Shown here one piece after another: positions 1-6,430 of a stretch of DNA of 8,725 bases (position 1 is the first letter of the stretch; each line of letters opens with the position of its first letter). The position numbers were made by a program, and so were the translations under genes. The stretch lies in NCBI GenBank assembly GCA_028816945.1, contig JAPPQG010000118.1, positions 1 to 8,725 of the forward strand, in the 5' to 3' direction. Below the pieces are notes generated by a model. It made no database searches and was not told the DNA's origin. It worked only from the letters and a program-made list of their open reading frames with translations. The stretch comes from Alphaproteobacteria bacterium (GTDB taxonomy: Bacteria; Pseudomonadota; Alphaproteobacteria; RS24).

Positions 1-203
1 GCCTGCCGCGATTGCTGCATAATTGCTTGATAAACAGGCAAAAAAGCCTCTGGTTTGGTGTTGGGTGGCTTGGTATTGCTTGGCTTGCTATTCATTGGCT
101 TGATGTTGCTTGGCTTGCTATTCATTGGCTTACCATTCGTTGGCTTGCTATTCGTTGGCTGGGGCTGATTGCCCGCGCCCGCCCGCTGACAATAACCGCG
201 CAT
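1..203 (-). CDS. Probable ubiquinol-cytochrome c chaperone (CBP3/UQCC1 family), N-terminal part, cut by left window edge
   Basis: An open minus-strand frame runs from ATG at 203-201 to the edge (67 codons plus two bases) with no stop. Its distal part reads EAFLPVYQAIMQQSRQ, resembling the conserved opening of alphaproteobacterial ubiquinol-cytochrome c chaperones (roughly LYxAIVAQARQPxFY). That family helps assemble the cytochrome bc1 complex. A gene of this family divergent from bamE/omlA is a familiar alphaproteobacterial arrangement and is the main support besides the short match. Residues 16-50 are seven Pro-x-Asn-x-Lys repeats, unusual for the family. The start is uncertain: no Shine-Dalgarno precedes 203, a stop codon lies just upstream in frame, and Met27 and Met37 inside the repeat are alternatives. 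The catalytic/structural core is outside the window, so the family call rests on about 15 residues plus context. The overlapping plus-strand frame rich in Trp and Leu is only the complement of the repeat. Confidence 0.55.
   Translation of the reverse strand, partial: MRGYCQRAGAGNQPQPTNSKPTNGKPMNSKPSNIKPMNSKPSNTKPPNTKPEAFLPVYQAIMQQSRQ
54..158 (-). repeat. 15-bp x 7 in-frame tandem repeat (Pro-x-Asn-x-Lys)
   Basis: Seven contiguous 15-bp units, sense consensus CCAAYGAATAGCAAG with variants, occupy this stretch without gaps. On the minus strand they read PTNSK, PTNGK, PMNSK, PSNIK, PMNSK, PSNTK and PPNTK. The period is five codons, so copy-number changes keep the frame. The product would be a flexible, basic, hydrophilic tail before the folded domain. 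Confidence 0.9.
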
Positions 204-236
204 ATTTGCGTAAATTTTTAAGGGGAGGGAAAAGAA

Positions 237-270
237 GGACATGAAAAGGGACATGAAAAGGGACATGGGG
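237..270 (+). repeat. 12-bp direct repeat in the divergent intergenic region
   Basis: GGACATGAAAAG occurs at 237-248 and 249-260, followed by a partial copy GGACATG at 261-267. It lies between the chaperone-like gene start and the bamE promoter. On the plus strand it gives a possible 21-codon frame from 241 preceded by purine-rich DNA, but that frame is mostly the repeat itself and lies upstream of the bamE promoter, so I do not call it a gene. Confidence 0.75.
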
Positions 271-302
271 AAGGTGCATCTTTCGTATTGCGTTATCCAA
301 TT

Positions 303-331
303 TTGACACTATAAAGCATATATTATAGAAT
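303..331 (+). promoter_or_regulatory. Sigma70-type promoter for bamE
   Basis: A perfect -35 hexamer TTGACA (303-308) is followed after exactly 17 bp by TAGAAT (326-331), five of six matches to TATAAT. The predicted transcription start is near 338, giving a leader of about 40 nt before the ATG at 380. No comparably good promoter was found for the divergent minus-strand gene in the same gap, although the minus strand has an isolated TATAAT at 327-322 without a matching -35. Confidence 0.65.
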
Positions 332-364
332 ATATCATGCTATATTTTGCTACATATTTTGCAT

Positions 365-370
365 AGGGTG
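365..370 (+). promoter_or_regulatory. Shine-Dalgarno AGGGTG that decides the bamE start
   Basis: AGGGTG lies 9 nt upstream of ATG 380. The longer in-frame TTG at 347 would begin only about 9 nt after the predicted transcription start and has no ribosome binding site, so 380 is preferred. Confidence 0.5.
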
Positions 371-379
371 CATATTTTC

Positions 380-883
380 ATGACTATTTTTAGGGCTATT
401 TTAACCCGCCATAAAGAGCGGCTAAATCTGGCGGCCTTTATCCTGCCTGCTTTTATCTTGTCTATATTATTGGCTTGCACGCCGGTAATCCATAATCGCG
501 GCTATGTGTTTAGTCAAAAAGCCCTTGATAATATTACAAAAGGGACAAGTGATAAAGAAACTGTGCGGGCGATTATGGGGTCGCCCTCTGTCATTGCCAC
601 CATAGACGGGACAGCCTTTTATTACATATCTAGCCGTATGGAAGCTTATACTTACCGCGCACCCGTTGAAACAGACAGACGAATTGTCGCAATTTATTTT
701 GACAATAATAATGTCGTTAAAGATTTTGGCGCTTATGGGTTAGAGGATGGCAATATCGTTGCCTTTGTCGAGCGTGAGACCGAGACGCGCGGGCGCGAAT
801 TAACCTTGCTTAGCCAGCTGTTTGGCAATCTTGGCCGCTTTTCATCGGGCAATCAAAATGCCATTCCCGGCAGTACAAGATAA
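380..883 (+). CDS. bamE: Outer membrane assembly lipoprotein BamE/OmlA (SmpA/OmlA family)
   Basis: BamE is a small lipoprotein subunit of the BAM complex, which folds beta-barrel proteins into the outer membrane. The 167-residue product has a basic N-region, a hydrophobic stretch (about residues 17-32) and a lipobox LLAC with the lipidated Cys33. The residue after it is Thr, consistent with export to the outer membrane. The mature part has the family's G-S-P turn (MGSPSVIATIDG), the FYYISSRMEAYTYRAPV strand, and the alphaproteobacterial ending YGLEDGN...GRELTLLSQLFGNLGRF. Start chosen at ATG 380 because of the Shine-Dalgarno at 365-370; a TTG at 347 would add 11 residues. It is transcribed alone from 303-331, divergent from the chaperone-like gene and convergent with hppA. 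Its last codons are the first unit of the 14-bp minisatellite (876-973), so the C-terminal end (PGSTR) may be recently altered. Confidence 0.93.
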   Translation: MTIFRAILTRHKERLNLAAFILPAFILSILLACTPVIHNRGYVFSQKALDNITKGTSDKETVRAIMGSPSVIATIDGTAFYYISSRMEAYTYRAPVETDRRIVAIYFDNNNVVKDFGAYGLEDGNIVAFVERETETRGRELTLLSQLFGNLGRFSSGNQNAIPGSTR

Positions 884-973
884 ACCGCACAAGATAAGCG
901 GCGCAAGATAAGTGGCGCACGATAAGTGGCATATGACAAATAGCACAAAATAAATAACCCAAGATAACGCCTA
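876..973 (+). repeat. 14-bp x 7 minisatellite starting at the bamE stop codon
   Basis: Seven contiguous 14-bp units start at 876, 890, 904, 918, 932, 946 and 960. The consensus is close to CAAGATAAGTGGCA. The first unit contains the bamE stop (TAA 881-883), and most later copies also carry TAA at the same place. Since 14 is not a multiple of three, the copied stops fall in all three frames. The units diverge with distance: the fifth (TATGACAAATAGCA) is the most degraded. With the hairpin at 963-996 the array fills the bamE-hppA gap. Confidence 0.93.
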
Positions 974-996
974 GCCCAAAATGGCGGGCAGTTATC
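963..996. terminator. Possible hairpin between convergent bamE and hppA
   Basis: GATAAC (963-968) pairs with GTTATC (991-996), and inside it GCCC (974-977) pairs with GGGC (986-989), leaving an asymmetric internal loop. On the minus strand it is followed by moderately T-rich sequence, which could terminate hppA, but there is no clean T-run on either side. It overlaps the hppA stop. This is a weak terminator candidate only. Confidence 0.3.
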
Positions 997-3112
997 AATG
1001 CGCTAAAATTGCCAATAATAAAAGGGCGACAATGTTGGTAATTTTAATCATTGGATTGACTGCCGGCCCTGCCGTATCTTTATACGGGTCACCGACTGTA
1101 TCACCTGTGACAGCCGCTTTATGCGCCTCTGACCCTTTGCCCCCATGATTGCCATCTTCAATATATTTTTTAGCATTATCCCATGCGCCCCCGCCTGCTG
1201 TCATGGACAGGGCAACAAATAGGCCTGTAATAATCACACCCAAAAGCATTGCCCCAAGTGCAGAGAAAGCCGCACCGCGCCCGCCAATCATCTCAACAAT
1301 AAAATATAAAAGAATGGGCGATAAAACGGGCAACATAGACGGGATAATCATTTCCTTAATAGCCGCACGGGTAAGCATATCGACAGCCGTCTCATAATCA
1401 GGCTTTTCCTCGCCTTTCATAATGCCCGGCTTTTCTCTAAATTGGCGGCGCACTTCTTGCACGATAGCCCCTGCGGCACGGCCAACCGCCATCATCCCCA
1501 TTGCCCCGAATAGATAAGGCAAAAGACCGCCAATAAACAGACCCGTCACAACATAGGGATTGGATAGGGAGAAATCGACTTCCACATTGGCAAAATAATT
1601 ATATTGACCTGCATTGGCTGTAAAATAAGCTAAATCTTGCGTATAGGCTGCAAATAGGACAAGCGCGCCCAAGCCCGCTGAGCCAATCGCATAGCCTTTG
1701 GTTACCGCTTTGGTTGTATTGCCGACTGCGTCTAGCGCATCAGTTGTTTGGCGCACATCTTCTGGCAAATTAGCCATTTCCGCAATCCCGCCGGCATTAT
1801 CTGTCACTGGCCCAAAAGCATCAAGGGCAACCACCATGCCCGCCAAAGCCAACATGGTCGATACGGCAATCGCTATGCCAAACAGACCTGCCAAATTAAA
1901 AGTCGCCACAATGCCCGCCACAATGACAAGCGCAGGCAAAGCGGTTGCTTCCATAGATACAGCTAAACCTTGAATAACATTCGTCCCATGCCCTGTTTCA
2001 GAGGCTTTGGCAACTGAGCGCACAGGGCGATAATTGACGCCTGTATAATATTCAGTTATCCAAATAATAAGCCCCGTAATAACAAGCCCCAATACGCCGC
2101 AAATATATAAATCCAAACCTGTAAAAGATTTGCCACCACCTAATATATGCACAATATCTAGCCCAATCACATGGTCGGTGACAAAATAAAGCACAATGAG
2201 AGATAAAATGGCAGACGCAATAAAGCCTTTATACAAAGCCCCCATAATGGAATTATTTTGCCCCAAGCGGACAAAAAATGTCCCTATAATAGAGGTCACA
2301 ATGCAAGCCGCGCCAATCGCCAAAGGATAAATCATCAGCAAGGGGTCATTTGTGAAAAAAATTGCCGCCAATATCATGGTCGCAACAATGGTCACAGCAT
2401 AAGTCTCAAATAAATCAGCCGCCATGCCCGCACAATCGCCTACATTATCGCCTACATTATCGGCTATGGTCGCTGGGTTGCGGGGGTCATCTTCGGGAAT
2501 GCCTGCTTCTACTTTGCCAACTAAATCGCCGCCAACATCAGCCCCTTTGGTAAAAATTCCCCCGCCAAGACGGGCAAAAATAGAAATTAAAGACGCGCCA
2601 AAGCCAAGCGCCACAAGCGCATCCACTACTTCACGGGAGGCAGGCGCAAGGCCGAATATCGCAACCAAAATATAAAAATAAACAGATACAGATAATAAGG
2701 CCAAGCCCGCCACAAGCATGCCCGTGACAGCACCCGACCGAAAAGCCAAAGCAAGCCCTGCCCCAAGACTTTCACTTGCTGCCTGTGTGGTGCGTACATT
2801 GGCACGCACAGAAACCAGCATGCCAACATAGCCTGCCACACCCGATAAAGTTGCGCCAATAAGAAAGCCAATGGCAACTTTTAAGCCAAGCAAAAACGCT
2901 ACCAAGCCAGCAATCACAATCCCAACAAGGGCGATTGTGCGATATTGGCGATTGAGATAAGCACTTGCGCCTTGCTGAATGGCAATCGCAATTTCTTGCA
3001 TGCGCTCACTGCCTGTATCGGCAATAAGAATGCTACGAATTGCCCATACGCCATAAATAATTGATAAAAAGCCTGCGGCCATGATTAGCATCATTATATT
3101 TGTTATATCCAT
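995..3112 (-). CDS. hppA: K+-independent membrane H+-translocating pyrophosphatase
   Basis: This integral membrane pump hydrolyses pyrophosphate and moves protons across the cytoplasmic membrane. The 705-residue product has many hydrophobic segments and the family signatures: [11 protein letters not shown] (about residues 192-202; the usual form is DVGADLVGKVE), [20 protein letters not shown], the acidic run [19 protein letters not shown] (218-236), DNAGGIAEM (438-446), and the C-terminal [17 protein letters not shown]. In [10 protein letters not shown] the Lys at about 468 and Thr at about 471 are the diagnostic residues of the K+-independent subclass, as in the Rhodospirillum rubrum enzyme; K+-dependent forms have Ala there. 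Start: the frame is open to TTG 3178, but ATG 3112 (MDITNIMM) matches the usual N-terminus and has a weak GGGA upstream; ATG 3124 is an alternative. It lies 106 bp after thiL on the same strand and ends with TGA then TAA. Confidence 0.95.
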   Translation of the reverse strand: MDITNIMMLIMAAGFLSIIYGVWAIRSILIADTGSERMQEIAIAIQQGASAYLNRQYRTIALVGIVIAGLVAFLLGLKVAIGFLIGATLSGVAGYVGMLVSVRANVRTTQAASESLGAGLALAFRSGAVTGMLVAGLALLSVSVYFYILVAIFGLAPASREVVDALVALGFGASLISIFARLGGGIFTKGADVGGDLVGKVEAGIPEDDPRNPATIADNVGDNVGDCAGMAADLFETYAVTIVATMILAAIFFTNDPLLMIYPLAIGAACIVTSIIGTFFVRLGQNNSIMGALYKGFIASAILSLIVLYFVTDHVIGLDIVHILGGGKSFTGLDLYICGVLGLVITGLIIWITEYYTGVNYRPVRSVAKASETGHGTNVIQGLAVSMEATALPALVIVAGIVATFNLAGLFGIAIAVSTMLALAGMVVALDAFGPVTDNAGGIAEMANLPEDVRQTTDALDAVGNTTKAVTKGYAIGSAGLGALVLFAAYTQDLAYFTANAGQYNYFANVEVDFSLSNPYVVTGLFIGGLLPYLFGAMGMMAVGRAAGAIVQEVRRQFREKPGIMKGEEKPDYETAVDMLTRAAIKEMIIPSMLPVLSPILLYFIVEMIGGRGAAFSALGAMLLGVIITGLFVALSMTAGGGAWDNAKKYIEDGNHGGKGSEAHKAAVTGDTVGDPYKDTAGPAVNPMIKITNIVALLLLAILAH

Positions 3113-3155
3113 TTGAAGTCCCATTTGGTTTTTGAATTCATATATTTTCTTAAAT

Positions 3156-3167
3156 GGCTTGCAAGCC
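3156..3167. other. 12-bp perfect palindrome in the thiL-hppA gap
   Basis: GGCTTGCAAGCC is a perfect palindrome 44 bp upstream of the hppA start, and it is extended by a direct repeat of TTGCA-type sequence to 3174. On the minus strand TTGCAA (3164-3159) is followed after 16 bp by TATGAA (3142-3137), a poor but possible promoter with the palindrome over its -35. The gap 3113-3218 has no gene. It could be an operator or an RNA hairpin; there is no T-run to make it a terminator. Confidence 0.35.
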
Positions 3168-3218
3168 TGCAAGCACAAAGTGAGTGGAAAATGCCAAACT
3201 TAACACAAAAACGCAACC

Positions 3219-4250
3219 TTAATTATCAAAATGTTGCCATCCCTTATATTTAGGGCTTTGCCCTTGCTGTTTAATCTGTTGCCCCTGTGCGTCTAAAAAG
3301 ACCACTTCTTTGCCCGCAATCACCTGCCCGATACGGCTTATGGCACTATCGGTTTTGGTAGCGCATGCCTCAATAGACGCTCTATTTTGCGGGGGGGCGG
3401 TGAAAATAAGCTCATAATCATCGCCCCCTGTGATTAGAAAATCCCGCAACTCTAGGGCTTTATCAGCAAATGGAATCGCCTCTAATTGAATTGTCATGCC
3501 AAGTGCAGAGGCCGTGCAAATATGCGTTAAATCGGCAAGCAAGCCGTCCGATATATCGGTTGCGGCGTGAATATAAGGGCGCAAAGCAAGACCAAGCGCA
3601 AGGCGTGGTTCAGGTCGTTCATAATGGCACTGGTAAATAGTTTTTTTTGTCTTTATGTTTTGCGGGGCGTTTTGTTTTATATTTTGTTTTACATTTTCCT
3701 TTACATCTTGCTTTATATCCTGCTTTGCATCGCGCAAACCAAGCCACCCTTTGCCGATTGTGCCACTGACATATACATCATCGCCCATTTGTGCGCCTGC
3801 CCGCCGCACCATAGTATTAGGCGCAACAAGCCCCCAAAGGGTTAAAGCAAAAAATGAGCCTTGCGGCATAGCGATTGTATCACCGCCAAGCAAAGCAATA
3901 TCCCATTGTTTTAATTGACGACCCGTTTCAGTAGCAAAAGCAGCCACCCAATCGGGCGATACGGTTTTATGCGGTGCAAAGGTAAGCAGACAGGCGGCAG
4001 GTTCGGCCGCTTTTGCGGCTAAATCGGACAAATTGACGGCAAATAATTTAGCCGCAATATCAGCGGGTTCTGTTGTTGGCAAAAAATGTACATTTTCAGT
4101 AAGCGCATCATGTGTAACAATTAACTGCTTATCAGGCGGGCAGCTATAGCAAGCCGCATCATCTTGTAGGGAAAAAGCACCATCCGCGGCAAGCGGCGCA
4201 AAATAGCGGGCAATTAAATCTAATTCATCCATTATCTGCTCACTATTCAT
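3219..4250 (-). CDS. thiL: Thiamine-monophosphate kinase
   Basis: ThiL phosphorylates thiamine monophosphate to thiamine diphosphate with ATP, in the cytoplasm. The 343-residue product has the family landmarks in order: the Mg/ATP motif LQDDAAC (near residues 28-34), VTHDALTENVHF, the ribbon FAVNLSDLAAKAAEP, LLGGDTIAMP, VSGTIGKGWLGL, then ATDISDGLLADLTHI and FLITGGDDYELIF. Length slightly exceeds the usual 320-330 because of an insertion: residues 176-199 are six tetrapeptides of the type K-Q-D-I. It lies between GLRDAK and YERPEPRLALG, a loop of variable length in the family. The start ATG overlaps the nusB stop in ATGA, implying translational coupling; no Shine-Dalgarno is visible. An A8 tract (T8 at 3641-3648) follows the insertion but the frame stays open through both. 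Confidence 0.95.
   Translation of the reverse strand: MNSEQIMDELDLIARYFAPLAADGAFSLQDDAACYSCPPDKQLIVTHDALTENVHFLPTTEPADIAAKLFAVNLSDLAAKAAEPAACLLTFAPHKTVSPDWVAAFATETGRQLKQWDIALLGGDTIAMPQGSFFALTLWGLVAPNTMVRRAGAQMGDDVYVSGTIGKGWLGLRDAKQDIKQDVKENVKQNIKQNAPQNIKTKKTIYQCHYERPEPRLALGLALRPYIHAATDISDGLLADLTHICTASALGMTIQLEAIPFADKALELRDFLITGGDDYELIFTAPPQNRASIEACATKTDSAISRIGQVIAGKEVVFLDAQGQQIKQQGQSPKYKGWQHFDN
3654..3725 (-). repeat. 12-bp x 6 in-frame tandem repeat inside thiL
   Basis: Six contiguous 12-bp units read on the minus strand as KQDI, KQDV, KENV, KQNI, KQNA, PQNI. The period is four codons and keeps the frame. The sequence is much more AT- and purine-rich on the coding strand than the surrounding gene. 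It should form an exposed charged segment, perhaps a short helix. Confidence 0.92.
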
Positions 4251-4260
4251 GTGTCATGTG
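4247..4260 (-). repeat. 7-bp duplication at the nusB stop / thiL start
   Basis: CACATGA is present twice in tandem on the minus strand. The inner copy supplies both the nusB TGA and the thiL ATG. Removing one copy would end nusB as S-T-H-E followed by TAG rather than S-T-H-D-T followed by TGA, so the duplication changes the reading frame of the last codons only. Confidence 0.7.
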
Positions 4261-4747
4261 TGCTTTGCTTTTCTTTGCTAATTCTATCTAGTAAAGCATT
4301 CACCATGCCCACTTCTGCCATATCAAAAAAGGCATGCGCCATATTCGTATATTCTGACACAAGCGCATTTGACGGTATATCGCTTTGATAAAGCAGTTCA
4401 TATACGCTTGCCCGCAATAAAGCACGCAAAGTGCTATCTAATTTTTGCAACGCCCAATCTTTGTGTAAAACCCGCATAATAGAGGCGTCAATCTGCTTTT
4501 GCTGTGCGACAACGCCCCGCACAATAAGCTCAAAATAAGCCGCATCCGCAGGCGGGAGTTTTGTATCCACAAGCGGGGTTGTGAGGCGGTGTGTGATAAA
4601 TTCCTCAATAAGCTCTTCAAGCGGTGCGCCCGCAAGTTCCATTTGATAAAGGGCTTGCACCGCCCATATGCGCGCCGCAACCCGCCCTTTATTTTTTGCT
4701 TTGGCAGTTTTTTTATTTTTTTTATCGGTTTTAGCACTATCGGCCAC
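4247..4747 (-). CDS. nusB: Transcription antitermination factor NusB
   Basis: NusB binds boxA RNA with S10 (NusE) and supports antitermination and processing of rRNA transcripts. The 166-residue product has a Lys-rich head (residues 6-20), then the all-helical fold: RIWAVQALYQMELAG (about 26-40) and the C-terminal signature LDSTLRALLRASVYELLY (103-120) followed by SEYTNMAHAFFD and GMVNALLDRISKE. Start is GTG 4747, overlapping the last 11 bp of ribH, with AAGGAAGGG about 10 nt upstream. It overlaps thiL by ATGA. The Lys-rich head is encoded by A8 and A7 tracts (T7 4708-4714, T8 4716-4723), a possible slippage site. The last codons are affected by a 7-bp duplication at 4247-4260. Confidence 0.94.
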   Translation of the reverse strand: MADSAKTDKKNKKTAKAKNKGRVAARIWAVQALYQMELAGAPLEELIEEFITHRLTTPLVDTKLPPADAAYFELIVRGVVAQQKQIDASIMRVLHKDWALQKLDSTLRALLRASVYELLYQSDIPSNALVSEYTNMAHAFFDMAEVGMVNALLDRISKEKQSTHDT

Positions 4748-5207
4748 GATATTTCAGCCCTTCCTTATGTATTTTCTCTCTTGCTGCAATCAATGATAAG
4801 CACGCACGCACCGCATGTCCGCCTTTGTCCTGTTTCTCTTTATCGCATCGCACAAGGGCTTGCTCTCTATTTTCAACGGTTTGAATACCATTGCCAATCG
4901 CCGCGCCATGCCTTATGCCTAATTCCATAAGGCCGCGCGCGCTTTCACGGCAAACTGTTTCATAATGGCTCGTTTCCCCGCGTATAACAACGCCAAGCGC
5001 AACGAACCCTTCATATCGTTCCCTGTCTTTTAGTTTGGCCATTTCCAGCGCATAATATATGGCGGTTGGAATTTCTAGCACGCCCGTCACTTGCACGCGC
5101 GTATAGACACAATTTACATCTGTAAGTGCCGCCACTGCCCCATCGACTAACATATTGGTTAGGTCTTCATAAAAGGGGGCTTCAACAATTAAAATTTTTT
5201 TCGCCAT
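4737..5207 (-). CDS. ribH: 6,7-dimethyl-8-ribityllumazine synthase (riboflavin synthase beta chain)
   Basis: RibH condenses 5-amino-6-ribitylamino-uracil with 3,4-dihydroxy-2-butanone-4-phosphate to lumazine, the penultimate step of riboflavin synthesis. The 156-residue product is of normal length. It shows Phe12 for substrate stacking, VTGVLEIP (40-47), and GVVIRGETSHYETV (72-85) with the catalytic His81, which corresponds to His88 of the Bacillus subtilis enzyme. Arg120 and Lys128 (in DKGG) match the phosphate-binding Arg127 and Lys135 with the same spacing. Start ATG 5207; the upstream ribosome binding site is weak. It lies 72 bp after ribB, across an A-tract repeat, and overlaps the nusB GTG by 11 bp. 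Confidence 0.95.
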   Translation of the reverse strand: MAKKILIVEAPFYEDLTNMLVDGAVAALTDVNCVYTRVQVTGVLEIPTAIYYALEMAKLKDRERYEGFVALGVVIRGETSHYETVCRESARGLMELGIRHGAAIGNGIQTVENREQALVRCDKEKQDKGGHAVRACLSLIAAREKIHKEGLKYRGR

Positions 5208-5238
5208 TATCTATATCTATTCTTTCATTTAGTTTTAA

Positions 5239-5288
5239 GTGTTTTTTGTCAGCTTTTTTCGTCAGCTATTTTTTGTTCGCTATTTTTT
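5239..5288 (-). repeat. Degenerate A6-containing tandem repeat starting at the ribB stop
   Basis: On the minus strand AAAAAATAGC occurs at 5288-5279 and again at 5274-5265 (period 14), followed by shorter versions AAAAAAGC at 5259-5252 and AAAAAACAC at 5247-5239. The first copy contains the ribB stop codon TAG and the second repeats it. This is most of the 72-bp ribB-ribH gap. Confidence 0.7.
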
Positions 5289-6395
5289 ATGGGGCTTCTT
5301 GCCGAAAAGTGGGCGTTGGCCGACCACTTCAATACCATAACCTTCAAGGCCAATAATTGTGCGCTGTGTGTCAGATAAAAGTTCTATCTTATGCAAGCCA
5401 AGATTGGCAATAATCTGTGCGCCAATCCCATATTCGCGCAATTTTACAGGCGCGGCGGGTTGTTCTGCGGCCTGCATATAATCGGTAAAGGGGGTTGGCG
5501 ATGTATTGCGGATAAGCACAAGCGCACCGCGCCCTTCTTCTTCAAGCAGTTTGAAAGCACGGCTTAAAACCCGCATTTCAGGCGCGGCACTGCCGATTAA
5601 ATCAAGCAATATATTTTCTGAATGCATGCGTATAAGCGTTGGCCTATTACCTGATATATCACCTTTAATAAATGCTATATGCTCTTCATTTTCAACGATA
5701 TTTTTGAAAACAATGGCGCGGAATTTGCCCCCTGTGGCAAGTTCAATATCGGTTTCATAAATGCGCTCAATCAATGTTTCATGGCGGCGGCGATAGGCGA
5801 TAAGGTCAGCAATCGACCCTAATTTTAAGTCATGCGTTTGTGTAAAATTTATCAAATCAGGCAAGCGCGCCATTGTGCCGTCATCATTCATAATTTCACA
5901 AATCACGCCCGCCGGGTAAAGACCTGCTAAACGCGCCAAATCAACGGCTGCTTCTGTATGGCCGGCGCGGACAAGCGTGCCGCCATTTTTAGCAACTAGT
6001 GGAAAGACATGGCCGGGGGAAACAATATCAGCCGCCGTTTTGCTCGGGTCAATAGCAATAGAAATTGTCTGCGCACGGTCATGGGCGGAAATGCCTGTCG
6101 AGATACCTTCGCGGGCTTCAATGGAAATCGTAAAAGCTGTTTGGTGGCGGGAGCGGTTTTTGGTCGACATAAGTTCTAAATGGAGTTGCTCGGCACGCCC
6201 CTCCTCTAATGCAAGGCAGATGAGGCCACGGCCATATTTTGCCATAAAATTAACCGCCTCAGCTGTTGCCATTTGCGCGGGAATAATTAAATCGCCCTCA
6301 TTTTCCCGCGTTTCATCATCGACTAACACAATCATTTTACCTGTGCGGAAATCGTCAATCAATTCTTCAATAGGTGATGTATATGATTTAGCCAT
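5280..6395 (-). CDS. ribB: 3,4-dihydroxy-2-butanone-4-phosphate synthase with degenerate GTP cyclohydrolase II domain (RibBX type)
   Basis: The N-terminal half (about residues 8-205) makes 3,4-dihydroxy-2-butanone-4-phosphate from ribulose-5-phosphate. Its acidic loop DDETRENEGDL (26-36), PGHVFPL with His129, RAGHTEAAVDL (143-153) and GVICEIMNDDGTMAR with Glu167 are all intact. The C-terminal half (about 210-366) aligns with GTP cyclohydrolase II (GDISGNRPTLIRMHSE, EEGRGALVLIRN, EYGIGAQIIANLGLHKIELL). It lacks the three zinc cysteines normally in HSECLTGD...RCDCG; here the stretch is HSENILLDLIGSAAPEMR. It also lacks the QEGRxIGL catalytic segment. This is the RibBX variant known from Proteobacteria, so GTP cyclohydrolase II activity is not expected. 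Many databases would label it ribBA; I infer the C-terminal domain has a structural or regulatory role. Start ATG 6395, 26 bp after the ribE stop. Confidence 0.93.
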   Translation of the reverse strand: MAKSYTSPIEELIDDFRTGKMIVLVDDETRENEGDLIIPAQMATAEAVNFMAKYGRGLICLALEEGRAEQLHLELMSTKNRSRHQTAFTISIEAREGISTGISAHDRAQTISIAIDPSKTAADIVSPGHVFPLVAKNGGTLVRAGHTEAAVDLARLAGLYPAGVICEIMNDDGTMARLPDLINFTQTHDLKLGSIADLIAYRRRHETLIERIYETDIELATGGKFRAIVFKNIVENEEHIAFIKGDISGNRPTLIRMHSENILLDLIGSAAPEMRVLSRAFKLLEEEGRGALVLIRNTSPTPFTDYMQAAEQPAAPVKLREYGIGAQIIANLGLHKIELLSDTQRTIIGLEGYGIEVVGQRPLFGKKPHKK

Positions 6396-6404
6396 TCTGC
6401 CTGT

Positions 6405-6430
6405 CTCTTTATATTGTCTCTTTACATTGT
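6405..6430 (-). repeat. 13-bp x 2 duplication covering the ribE stop
   Basis: ACAATGTAAAGAG (6430-6418) is followed directly by ACAATATAAAGAG (6417-6405) on the minus strand, one mismatch in 13. The first copy contains the ribE TAA and the second carries TAA in another frame. The duplicated AAAGAG lies upstream of the ribB ATG and may serve as its ribosome binding site. Confidence 0.75.

Noticed and set aside
12..221. Plus-strand frame rich in Trp-Leu repeats (WLAIHWL type), looking like a membrane peptide
   Set aside because: It is the complement of the Pro-x-Asn-x-Lys repeat of the minus-strand gene. It has no ribosome binding site and is open only because the repeat period is a multiple of three.
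241..306. 21-codon plus-strand frame starting ATGAAAAGGGAC with purine-rich upstream DNA, possible leader peptide of bamE
   Set aside because: It consists mostly of the 12-bp repeat and lies upstream of the predicted bamE transcription start, so it would not be in that mRNA.
876..973. Possible CRISPR array
   Set aside because: Units are 14 bp and contiguous, with no unique spacers and no cas genes nearby.
810..998. Minus-strand 62-codon frame over the 14-bp array and bamE end
   Set aside because: It is made of the repeat and the reverse of bamE, with no independent support.
2424..2470. Direct repeat within hppA (two copies of a GATAATGTAGGC-type unit)
   Set aside because: It encodes the conserved DNVGDNVGD motif of all membrane pyrophosphatases, so it is an ancient functional repeat.
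4499..4930. Long plus-strand open frame opposite nusB and ribH
   Set aside because: It overlaps two clearly conserved genes on the other strand, has no recognisable domain and no ribosome binding site; it is a shadow.
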